From: DASZZY01 sp036260395
Lineage (GTDB): Bacteria; Actinomycetota; UBA4738; CALAEC01
Assembly: GCA_036260395.1 (NCBI GenBank)
Contig: DASZZY010000115.1
Coordinates: 1-15,496 of the forward strand
Length of the DNA stretch: 15,496 bases
Direction of reading: 5' to 3'
Every line of letters starts with the position of its first letter. Within the stretch, counting starts at the first letter, position 1. Under the pieces are notes generated by a model. The model saw nothing but the letters and a program-made list of their open reading frames with translations. It was not told the DNA's origin and searched no databases. Position numbers and translations under genes: made by a program. Positions 8,157 to 14,783 of this stretch are shown one piece after another.

Positions 8157-8924
8157 TCAGGCCCGCACGCACCAGTAGAGGTCCGTGAGGTACGGGAGGA
8201 CGATCGACCCCTGCTCCTCGGCCACGGACCTCGCCAGCGCGCGCACCTCGCCGAGGACGCGCTCCCGCTCCTCCCGGGGCTCGAGGCTGGCGATGAAGCT
8301 CGTGGAGGCCACGCGCGTGACGAGGCCTTCCTCGTCCAGCTCCTGGTGGTGCGTGAACCGCCGCTGGTGGAGCGACCCGAACAGGTCGGTGCGCGAGAAC
8401 GCCTCCCGCCACGCGCCGGTCTGCCCGCGGGGCGCCTTCCGCTCGTAGGGCCCCACGATCTCCCCCAGCCGCCCCACCCACGGCACGGACTCGTCGCGGA
8501 TGTTCCACAGGAGCCCCAGCCGCCCCATCGGCTTGAGCACCCGCGCGATCCCCTCCAGCGCGTCCTCGCCGCGGAACCAGTGGAAGGCCTGGGCCACCAC
8601 CACGGCGTCGAAGGACGCGTCGAGGAAGGGAAGCGCCTCCGCCGTACCCGCCACGACCTCCACTTCGGGGAGCACCTGGCGGAACGTCCGCCACATCGCC
8701 TCGACGGGCTCCAGGGCCACCACACGCGCGTGGGTGGGGAGCAGCATCCGCGCGAGCTTCCCGGTCCCGGCCCCGAGGTCGAGGACGGTGGCCGCCGGTG
8801 TCACCTCGAGCTCCTGGATCAGGCGGTCCAGGGCCTCGGCGGGGTAGTCCGGCCGCGTCCGCTCGTAGCCCTCGGCGGCGGCGGCGAACCCCCGAGCCGC
8901 CGTGTCGTGCACGCCTCCGCTCAC
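8157..8924 (-). CDS. Class I SAM-dependent methyltransferase (Methyltransf_11 type)
   Basis: The 255-residue protein has the SAM-binding motif I VLDLGAGTGK (47-56), an acidic residue at the end of strand 2 (ALEPVEAM, about 70-77), the motif GTAEALPF (93-100) and AQAFHWF (111-117), which is typical of small-molecule methyltransferases near UbiE/Methyltransf_11. The substrate cannot be told from sequence. The GTG start at 8924-8922 overlaps the stop of the upstream gene as GTGA, which points to translational coupling. No clear ribosome site precedes it. An in-frame GTG at 8912 has GGAGG almost touching it and is a less likely start. The reading frame is open far upstream, but the family fold begins only here. 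Confidence 0.82.
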   Translation of the reverse strand: MSGGVHDTAARGFAAAAEGYERTRPDYPAEALDRLIQELEVTPAATVLDLGAGTGKLARMLLPTHARVVALEPVEAMWRTFRQVLPEVEVVAGTAEALPFLDASFDAVVVAQAFHWFRGEDALEGIARVLKPMGRLGLLWNIRDESVPWVGRLGEIVGPYERKAPRGQTGAWREAFSRTDLFGSLHQRRFTHHQELDEEGLVTRVASTSFIASLEPREERERVLGEVRALARSVAEEQGSIVLPYLTDLYWCVRA

Positions 8925-9307
8925 TGTGAGGGGGTACCGAGGGTGTCCACCGGCTCGCCGGTCTCGCGTCGAGCGATCCAGGCTCCCATGGGCCGGTAGG
9001 CGCCGGCCGGATCCCATCCGCCGGGGGCCTGCGTGACGAAGCGGACCGCGAGCCCCTCGCGCTCGCCCCGGACGCGGGCCGCGGTCAGGAACCACTGGAG
9101 GTCGCCCGGCTCCAGGACGGTCTGTCCGCTCGAGCCCCCGGGCCGGGACGCCGGATCGTCCACCGCCACGGTGCTCGGGCGAAAGACGCGGTCGAGCCGC
9201 TCCCGGGCGCCGCCGTCCTCGGCGTCGATCCGGACCGTCCGCCCGTCCCACTCCGCGGCGGCCAGCACCAGGTCGGGCGCCTCGGGGTCGAAGAACTCGG
9301 CTCGCAT
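8921..9307 (-). CDS. Uncharacterised 128-residue protein
   Basis: I do not recognise a named family. The protein starts MRAEFFDPEAPDLVLAAAEW. It is acidic and probably soluble, with no signal peptide, membrane segment, cysteine pair or obvious catalytic motif. A segment near 40-50 (VFRPSTVAVDD) is followed by a Gly/Ser stretch and then EPGDLQWFLTAA (66-77), which looks like a folded core. Its stop overlaps the methyltransferase start by four bases (GTGA), and it begins 14 bases after the metallo-hydrolase stop, so it is made with both. That argues it is real. ATG 9307 has a pyrimidine-rich upstream sequence and no ribosome site, but TATCCT ends seven bases before it. The frame is open to 9916, but that part is the antisense-frame shadow of the metallo-hydrolase gene. 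Confidence 0.72.
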   Translation of the reverse strand: MRAEFFDPEAPDLVLAAAEWDGRTVRIDAEDGGARERLDRVFRPSTVAVDDPASRPGGSSGQTVLEPGDLQWFLTAARVRGEREGLAVRFVTQAPGGWDPAGAYRPMGAWIARRETGEPVDTLGTPSQ

Positions 9308-9314
9308 GGCAGGG

Positions 9315-9320
9315 AGGATA
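9315..9320 (-). promoter_or_regulatory. Possible internal -10 element for the 128-residue protein
   Basis: TATCCT on the minus strand (9320-9315) fits TAnnnT and ends seven bases before the ATG at 9307, the same geometry as at other genes here. No -35 match is seen in the GC-rich sequence upstream. It could give a leaderless internal transcript in addition to read-through from the operon. Confidence 0.35.
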
Positions 9321-9321
9321 C

Positions 9322-10212
9322 TCAGTCGGCCCCCCGGCCGCCCCCGGGGCCCTCCTGGAGCAGCTCGAGCCCGCACCGCCGGCAGTACCGTGAGCCCGGG
9401 ACGGCCGGACGGCCGCATCGCTCGCAGCTCCGCGGCTCCACCACCTCGAACCGCTCCTGGCCCCCGGTCCTCCGCTGGACGACGCGCCCCTCGCGCTCGA
9501 GCTTGAGGAGATGGGCCAGCACCGAGCGCTCCGCCACCCGGAACATCCGCTCCGGCACCTGGTCGCCGTAGATGCCGGGAACGATCTCGGCGGGGGTGCC
9601 GGCGCCATCCCCCAGCGCCGCGAGCACCTGCCGCTCGCGCATGTCGCGGTGCTCCAGGTACTGGCGGAGCTTCGCGGGGCCGTCGAAGACCGCGGGGCCG
9701 TGCCCCGGGTACAGCGTCCGCGGACGGAGCTGGAGCATCGTCCGGAGCGAGCGGAGGTACGCCGCCATGTCCCCCTCCGGGGGGTCGACGACGCTGGTGC
9801 CCCGCCCGAGGACCGCGTCGCCGGTGAACAGCGCCATCTCGCCCTCGAGGAGGAACGCGACGTGGTCGGAGGTGTGGCCGGGGGTGTGGACGGCGCGCAG
9901 CCGGAGCCGCTCCCACTCGAGGACCTCGCCGTCGTGGAGCGCACGTTCCCCGGGCTCGGGCCGGAAGGCCAGGACCGGCGCCCGCGCCGTCCCGGCGAGC
10001 CTGGCGGCGCCCGGGGCGTGATCGGGATGGCGGTGGGTCAGCAGGATCGCGGCGACGCGCTCGGCGGCCTCCAGCACGGCCAGGAGGTGCCCGGCGACGT
10101 CGGGGCCCGGATCGATGACGACTGACGGCGGCTCCCCAACCACCCAGGTGTTCGTCCCCTCGAGCGTGAAGGGGCCGGGGTTGGGCGCCAGGACCCGCAC
10201 CACGCGCGTCAT
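9322..10212 (-). CDS. LACTB2-like MBL-fold metallo-hydrolase with winged helix and zinc ribbon
   Basis: The 296-residue protein has the full metallo-beta-lactamase signature: His60, His62, Asp64 and His65 (HRHPDH), His113 (PGHTSDH), Asp132 (FTGDA) and His171 (YPGHGP). Together these bind two metals. Residues about 195-258 look like the winged helix found after the MBL domain in LACTB2-like proteins. The last part adds a zinc ribbon, Cys263-x2-Cys266 and Cys277-x2-Cys280, followed by a Gly-rich tail. Human LACTB2 is an endoribonuclease, but bacterial relatives vary and the substrate here is unknown. The start ATG (10212-10210) overlaps the NUDIX stop as ATGA, so the two are translationally coupled. 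Longer frames upstream only read through the NUDIX gene. Glyoxalase II is less likely because of the winged helix and the THRHPDH context. Confidence 0.87.
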   Translation of the reverse strand: MTRVVRVLAPNPGPFTLEGTNTWVVGEPPSVVIDPGPDVAGHLLAVLEAAERVAAILLTHRHPDHAPGAARLAGTARAPVLAFRPEPGERALHDGEVLEWERLRLRAVHTPGHTSDHVAFLLEGEMALFTGDAVLGRGTSVVDPPEGDMAAYLRSLRTMLQLRPRTLYPGHGPAVFDGPAKLRQYLEHRDMRERQVLAALGDGAGTPAEIVPGIYGDQVPERMFRVAERSVLAHLLKLEREGRVVQRRTGGQERFEVVEPRSCERCGRPAVPGSRYCRRCGLELLQEGPGGGRGAD

Positions 10213-10805
10213 GTCGGCCGCGGGGCCTGCTCCATGCGGAGGGCCAGCACCTCGGCCACCGAGCGGCAGGCCGCGAGGGCCTCCAGCGTGACTCGCGTCG
10301 GCCACATCAGCGGGTCGCCGCCGGCCTCGGCCCCGGCCAGCAGGTCCGCCGGCCGGGCCCACCAGGCCCTGGAGATCTCCGCGCCGTCGGGGGTGGCCTC
10401 CAGGCCGGGCGGCGCGGCCGTGGCGAAGAAGCGGGCGTCGAAGCGGACCGCGAGCCCCTCTGGCGCCACCCATCGGGCCACCTCGACCAGCGCCGACGCC
10501 GGCGGGGGGTCGAACGCCACCTCGAGGAGCGGCCGGCCGGGATGCCGCCGGATCAGGCCATCGGCGGTCAGGAGCAGGCCGGCCTCCTCGTACAGCTCCC
10601 GGAGCGCGCACGCCCGGGCTAGCTCCTCCGGATCCCCGAACAGGCGCGCGGCGAGGCCGGCATCCGACGGGTCGACGACACCGCCGGGGAAAACGACGAA
10701 GCCGGGGGCGAAGGGACTCTCGGCCGCTCGCCGCAGCGCGAGCACCTCGACGCCTTCGGGGGCCCTGCGGGCGACGATGACCGTGGCGGCGGGGCGCGGG
10801 TCCAT
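10209..10805 (-). CDS. NUDIX hydrolase, NUDT19-like
   Basis: The 198-residue protein carries the NUDIX core RELYEEAGL (69-77, fitting REUxEExGU) with the metal-binding glutamates Glu73 and Glu74. The preceding FPGGVVDPSD (39-48) is separated from the core by about 20 residues, longer than the standard box. This spacing is typical of the NUDT7/8/19 group, several of which cleave CoA or acyl-CoA. NUDIX enzymes hydrolyse nucleoside diphosphates linked to another group; the substrate here is not determined. ATG 10805 is chosen because homology begins at once (MDPRPAATVIV) and CACAAT ends seven bases upstream, suggesting a leaderless start. The frame extends to 11123, but that part has no family features. 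It is the first gene of the minus-strand operon, with the stop overlapping the next start. Confidence 0.86.
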   Translation of the reverse strand: MDPRPAATVIVARRAPEGVEVLALRRAAESPFAPGFVVFPGGVVDPSDAGLAARLFGDPEELARACALRELYEEAGLLLTADGLIRRHPGRPLLEVAFDPPPASALVEVARWVAPEGLAVRFDARFFATAAPPGLEATPDGAEISRAWWARPADLLAGAEAGGDPLMWPTRVTLEALAACRSVAEVLALRMEQAPRPT

Positions 10806-10812
10806 GGAGCGG

Positions 10813-10818
10813 ATTGTG
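10813..10818 (-). promoter_or_regulatory. Candidate -10 element of the NUDIX operon
   Basis: CACAAT (10818-10813, minus strand) keeps the key A and final T of a -10 hexamer and ends seven bases before the ATG. A purine-rich ribosome site is absent (CCGCTCC precedes the start), so a leaderless mRNA is the simplest reading. I see no good -35. Confidence 0.4.
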
Positions 10819-10922
10819 GCAGGAGCGGCGCGTGCGGGGCGCGGCTCGAGGAGGGCGCGCCGCCCCGGGGGCGTCGTAGCGCACGGCTCGGACCCACCTG
10901 GGGATGCAGGCGGGCGGCGGAG

Positions 10923-10955
10923 TTGGCTGTCATCGGCAGCGGCGTCGCCCACAAT
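10923..10955 (+). promoter_or_regulatory. Candidate promoter of the MidA-type gene
   Basis: CACAAT (10950-10955) is a -10-like hexamer nine bases before the chosen ATG at 10965. TTGGCT (10923-10928, spacer 21) or TGTCAT (10927-10932, spacer 17) are weak -35 options. GGTGGGG (10956-10962) could instead serve as a ribosome site, though it is very close to the ATG. The 159 bases between the two divergent genes (10806-10964) hold no other feature I can support. Confidence 0.35.
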
Positions 10956-10964
10956 GGTGGGGCG

Positions 10965-12071
10965 ATGGGCCATCCCCTGATGGACCGCCTCCTGGCGCGG
11001 ATCGCGGAGGGCGGGCCGATGACGTTCGCCGAGTACATGGAGGCGGCGCTGTACGACCCCGAGGAGGGCTTCTACGCGCGGCCCCCGGTCGGCGAGAACG
11101 GGCATTACGCCACGAGCCCGCACGTGTCGCCCGCATTCGGCGCGCTGCTCGGCCGGCAGGTGGCGCAGGTGTGGGACGTGCTCGGCCGGCCGGAGCGCCT
11201 GGACGTGGTGGAGATCGGAGCCGGCGACGGCACGCTCGCGGCGCAGATCCTCGAGGCCACCGCCGCGGTGCCCGAGCTCGGCTCAGCGATCCGGTACGTC
11301 GGCGTCGAGCGGAGCGCCGGCGCCCGGGCGGCGCTGGAGCGGCGCGGCCTCCAGGCCGCGGCGTCCCTCGGCGCGGTCCGGGGCGTACGGGGATGCATCC
11401 TCGCGAACGAGGTGCTGGACAACGCGCCCTTCCACCGCCTCCGTGAGCGGGACGGCACGGTGGTCGAGGTGCTGGTCGGCGCCGACGACGGCCGGCTGGT
11501 GGAGGTGGAGGGGAAACCGACGGACCGAGCGGTCGAGGCCCTCGCCGGCCGTTCCCTGCGGCCGGGGGAGGAACGGCCGGTGTCCCCGGCCGGTCTCCGC
11601 CTGGTCCGGCAGATCGCCGAGGGGCTCGAGCGCGGGTACGCGCTCGTGTTCGACTATGGCTTCGGCGCCGGCGAGCGGCCGGGGCCGGTCCACGGCTACC
11701 GCGACCAGCGCGTGACCGCGGACGTCCTCGAGGAGCCGGGCAGCCGGGACATCACCGCCGCCGTCGACCTCGAATCGATCGCGGCCGAGGCGCGGGCGTC
11801 GGGGCTGCGGGTCTGGGGCCCGGTGACCCAACGAGAGGCCCTGCTCGGCCTGGGGTTCCGGACCTGGATGCAGGGGCTGCGGAGCCGACAGACCCAGGCC
11901 CAGCTCACCCCGGGCGGCTGGCGGGAGGCCGGGCGGCTCTACAGCGAGCGGAACCGCGCGTCGATCCTCGTCGACCCGGACAAGCTCGGGTCGCTCCGGC
12001 TCCTGGCGTTCGGCACGGACGGCCTTCCCCCGCCCGCGGCGGCGCTCGGGGACCGCGAGACCGGCTGCTAG
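10965..12071 (+). CDS. MidA/NDUFAF7-family SAM-dependent methyltransferase
   Basis: The 368-residue protein matches the MidA/NDUFAF7 (DUF185) family along its length: an N-terminal MTFAEYMEAALYDPEEGFYA (19-38), the YATSPHVSPAFG segment, SAM motif I VVEIGAGDGTL (81-91), and ILANEVLDNAPFHRL, which fits the family's ANE-(L/F)-D segment. The mitochondrial member dimethylates an arginine of a complex I subunit. The bacterial target is not established, so I only call the family. The start could be ATG 10965 or ATG 10980 (MDRLLARI). I prefer 10965 because of the upstream -10-like and GGTGGGG sequences. TTG 10923 is possible but would lie inside the presumed promoter. It is transcribed divergently from the NUDIX operon and followed by a hairpin before pepN. 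Confidence 0.88.
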   Translation: MGHPLMDRLLARIAEGGPMTFAEYMEAALYDPEEGFYARPPVGENGHYATSPHVSPAFGALLGRQVAQVWDVLGRPERLDVVEIGAGDGTLAAQILEATAAVPELGSAIRYVGVERSAGARAALERRGLQAAASLGAVRGVRGCILANEVLDNAPFHRLRERDGTVVEVLVGADDGRLVEVEGKPTDRAVEALAGRSLRPGEERPVSPAGLRLVRQIAEGLERGYALVFDYGFGAGERPGPVHGYRDQRVTADVLEEPGSRDITAAVDLESIAAEARASGLRVWGPVTQREALLGLGFRTWMQGLRSRQTQAQLTPGGWREAGRLYSERNRASILVDPDKLGSLRLLAFGTDGLPPPAAALGDRETGC

Positions 12072-12075
12072 CGCG

Positions 12076-12098
12076 GCGGCCCGCCTCGGGTGGGCCGC
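12076..12098 (+). terminator. Hairpin after the MidA-type gene
   Basis: GCGGCCCGCC (12076-12085) and GGTGGGCCGC (12089-12098) form a 10-bp stem with one G-U pair and a TCG loop. It lies four bases after the stop and upstream of the pepN -10. No T-run follows, so efficiency is uncertain. Confidence 0.6.
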
Positions 12099-12113
12099 AT
12101 CGGCGCGGGCGGA

Positions 12114-12119
12114 TACGAT
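12114..12119 (+). promoter_or_regulatory. Candidate pepN -10 element, leaderless type
   Basis: TACGAT fits TAnnnT and ends seven bases before ATG 12127, predicting transcription to start at the A of the start codon. The -35 region falls within the preceding hairpin and shows no good match. Confidence 0.5.
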
Positions 12120-12126
12120 GGCCGGC

Positions 12127-14652
12127 ATGGCCCAGGACAACCTCACCCGTGCCGAGGCCCACGATCGCGCCGCGATCGTCTCCGACGTCCGGTACGAGAT
12201 CACGCTCGACCTGACGAGGGACGACCTGTTCCCGTCGGAGACCGCGATCCGCTTCCGGTGCTCCGAGCCGGGCGCCGCGACGTTCGTGGACTTCACCGGC
12301 GCCGTCCTGGCGGCGGAGCTGAACGGGCGCCCGCTCGGCGAGGGTACCGTCACGGAGCACCGCATCCGCCTGAGCGATCTCGAGGCCGAGAACGAGCTAC
12401 GCGTGAGCGCCACGGCCCTCGACCGCCGGACCGGCAAGGGGTTCACCCGCTTCCACGACCCCGTCGACGGCGAGGTGTACGTCCACACCGACCTCGAGCC
12501 GTTCGACGCGCACCGGGCCTTCCCGTGCTTCGACCAGCCGGACATCAAGGGCGTGTTCGACTTCACGGTGCTGGCCCCACCGGGGTGGGAGGTGGTCTCC
12601 AACTCCCCGGCAGAGGCACAGGTCGCGGAAGCGGACGCGAGCCGGTGGTCGTTCCTCCCGACGCCCCCGATCCCGAGCTACATCACGGCCGTCGTGGCGG
12701 GGCCCTTCCACGTGGCCCGCGACCGGCACGGAGACATCCCGCTCCGCATCTACTGTCGCCGCTCGCTGGCCGAGCACCTCGATGCCGAGGAGCTGTTCGA
12801 GATCACCAAGCAGGGGTTCACGTTCTTCGAGCGCATCTTCGAGTACGGCTATCCCTTCGCCAAGTACGACCAGATCTTTGTCCCCGAGTACACCGCCGGA
12901 GCCATGGAGAACGCCGGCTGCGTCACGTTCAACGAGACCCGCTACATCTTCCGGTCCAAGGTCACCGACGCGGCCCGCGAGCGGCGCGCCGGCACGATCA
13001 CCCACGAGATGGCCCACATGTGGTTCGGCGACCTGGTGACGATGCGGTGGTGGGACGACCTGTGGCTGAACGAGAGCTTCGCCAGCTACATGGGCGACCT
13101 GGCCCTGGCCGAGGGCACACGGTTCACCGAGGCGTGGACGACGTTCGCCAACCTCGAGAAGACCTGGGCCTACATGCAGGACCAGCTCCCGACGACCCAT
13201 CCCATCTCGGCGGACGTCCCGGACACCGAGAGCATCCACCTGAACTTCGACGGCATCACGTACGCGAAGGGCGCCTCGGTCCTGAAGCAGCTGGTCTCCT
13301 GGGTCGGCAAGGACCGGTTCCTGGCCGGGACGTCGAACTACTTCCGGCGCCACGAGTTCGCCAGCGCCGAGCTCGCCGACTTCCTCCGCGCGCTCGAGGA
13401 GGTCTCCGGGCGCGACCTCGGCGCCTGGTCCAAGGAGTGGCTTGAGACCGCCGGGGTGAACACGCTCCGGCCGGAGACCGAGGAGGAGGCGGGGAGGATC
13501 CGGTCGCTGGCCATCCTCCAGGAGGCGCCGCCCGAGCACCCCACGCTCCGATCGCATCGCATCGCCGTCGGGCTGTACGACGCCAGCGGAGAGGGGTTGG
13601 TGCGGCGGCGGCGGGTGGAGCTCGACGTGGTGGGCGCTCGAACCGACGTGCCGGAGCTCGCCGGTGAGCGGGTCCCCGACCTCCTTCTGCTGAACGACGA
13701 CGACCTCTCCTACGCCAAGATCCGCTTCGACCCCCGGTCGATGGAGACGGTCCGCGAGCGACTCGGCGGGATCACCGCGTCGCTGGCCCGCGCGCTGTGC
13801 TGGACCGCCGCCTGGGACATGACCCGGGACGCCGAGATCCCGGCCCGCGAGTACCTCGATCTGGTCCTGCGCCACGCCGAGGGGGAATCGGAGATCACGG
13901 TGCTCCAGACCCTGCTGCGACAGGCCCAGGCCGCCATCGACGTGTACGGGGCCCCCGACCGGCGCGACGCGTCGCTGGCCCGCCTCGCCGAGGAGGCCGG
14001 CGCCGCGCTGCGGCGAGCCGCGCCGGGGAGCGACCGCCAGCTCGCCTGGGCCCGGGCCTTCATCTCGGCCGCCACCACCGAGGGCCAGCTGGCCACCGTC
14101 CAGGACCTGCTCGACGGGGCGGCGGCGATCGAGGGGCTCACGGTCGACACCGACCTCCGGTGGCACATCGTCACCGCCCTGGCATCGGCCGGCGCCGCCT
14201 CCGACGCCCTGATCGACCTCGAGCTGGAGCGGGACCCGACCGACCAGGGACAGCGATACGCGGCGGCGGCCCGGGCGGCCCGACCCACGCCGGAGGGGAA
14301 GGACGAGGCCTGGCGCACCGCCGTAGAGGACACCTCGGTGGCCCTGGCCATGGTGGAGGACGTGATGGAGGGGTTCCAGCAGCCGGGACAGCGGGAGCTG
14401 CTGGAGCCGTTCGCCGAGCGCTACTTCGCCGACCTGCCCCGTGTCTGGAGCGATCGGGAGTTCGTGTACGCGCTCGAGTTCGACCAGCGCCTGTACCCGC
14501 GGTACGTCGTGGGCCCGTCGACCGTCGGGCTGACCGACCGCTACCTGGCTCGGGACGACGTTCCCCCACCGCTGCGCCGGCTCCTCCTCGAGGGCCGTGA
14601 CGGCGTGCTCCGCGCCATGCGGGCCCGGCAGGCCGACTCGGCGGCGCCCTGA
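12127..14652 (+). CDS. pepN: Aminopeptidase N, M1 family zinc metallopeptidase
   Basis: This 841-residue cytosolic enzyme removes N-terminal amino acids from peptides. It shows the whole M1 signature: substrate-anchoring GAMEN (258-262), zinc site His293-Glu294-x2-His297, third ligand Glu316 in LNESF (18 residues later), and the transition-state Tyr379 in GITYAKGAS. An N-terminal beta domain (about 20-200) precedes the catalytic domain, and a long helical ERAP1-C-like domain fills about 500-830. There is no signal peptide. The length is normal for actinobacterial PepN. ATG 12127 is preferred over the in-frame ATG 12118 because 12118 lies inside the -10-like TACGAT; the difference is three residues. 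It has its own promoter and follows the MidA-type gene after a hairpin. Regulation beyond that is not visible. Confidence 0.96.
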   Translation: MAQDNLTRAEAHDRAAIVSDVRYEITLDLTRDDLFPSETAIRFRCSEPGAATFVDFTGAVLAAELNGRPLGEGTVTEHRIRLSDLEAENELRVSATALDRRTGKGFTRFHDPVDGEVYVHTDLEPFDAHRAFPCFDQPDIKGVFDFTVLAPPGWEVVSNSPAEAQVAEADASRWSFLPTPPIPSYITAVVAGPFHVARDRHGDIPLRIYCRRSLAEHLDAEELFEITKQGFTFFERIFEYGYPFAKYDQIFVPEYTAGAMENAGCVTFNETRYIFRSKVTDAARERRAGTITHEMAHMWFGDLVTMRWWDDLWLNESFASYMGDLALAEGTRFTEAWTTFANLEKTWAYMQDQLPTTHPISADVPDTESIHLNFDGITYAKGASVLKQLVSWVGKDRFLAGTSNYFRRHEFASAELADFLRALEEVSGRDLGAWSKEWLETAGVNTLRPETEEEAGRIRSLAILQEAPPEHPTLRSHRIAVGLYDASGEGLVRRRRVELDVVGARTDVPELAGERVPDLLLLNDDDLSYAKIRFDPRSMETVRERLGGITASLARALCWTAAWDMTRDAEIPAREYLDLVLRHAEGESEITVLQTLLRQAQAAIDVYGAPDRRDASLARLAEEAGAALRRAAPGSDRQLAWARAFISAATTEGQLATVQDLLDGAAAIEGLTVDTDLRWHIVTALASAGAASDALIDLELERDPTDQGQRYAAAARAARPTPEGKDEAWRTAVEDTSVALAMVEDVMEGFQQPGQRELLEPFAERYFADLPRVWSDREFVYALEFDQRLYPRYVVGPSTVGLTDRYLARDDVPPPLRRLLLEGRDGVLRAMRARQADSAAP

Positions 14653-14699
14653 TACGCCCCTAAACGGGACAGAACGGCCGCGACCGCCCACCCGGACGA

Positions 14700-14728
14700 T
14701 TGACTCCCCGGCGGGCGACCCTTAAGGT
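14700..14728 (+). promoter_or_regulatory. Sigma-70-type promoter of the secreted metzincin-like gene
   Basis: TTGACT (14700-14705) and TAAGGT (14723-14728) are separated by exactly 17 bases, the best -35/-10 pair in the window. A start near 14735 would leave a leader of about 49 bases with the ribosome site AAAGGGG (14772-14778), five bases before the ATG. A second -10-like TACGGT (14747-14752) is a weaker alternative. Confidence 0.62.
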
Positions 14729-14731
14729 CGC
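14715..14731 (+). repeat. Inverted repeat over the -10 element (operator candidate)
   Basis: GCGACC (14715-14720) and GGTCGC (14726-14731) are perfect inverted copies around CTTAA, and the symmetry continues imperfectly outward into the flanking G/C-rich sequence. It covers the -10 hexamer TAAGGT, so a repressor site is possible. It could equally be a terminator stem for pepN, which ends 62 bases earlier and has no other clear hairpin. Confidence 0.45.
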
Positions 14732-14783
14732 GCGGCCGGCCGTCGATACGGTGGTCGGCCCACCTCGACGGAAAGGGGATGAC

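Noticed and set aside
8925..9944. N-terminal extension of the methyltransferase frame into the upstream genes
   Set aside because: The methyltransferase fold begins at 8924. The extension overlaps the 128-residue protein and the MBL gene in other frames and has no family features.
12397..14691. 764-residue minus-strand open frame opposite pepN
   Set aside because: No domain or motif seen. It lies entirely against the M1 aminopeptidase, whose active site residues are all present.
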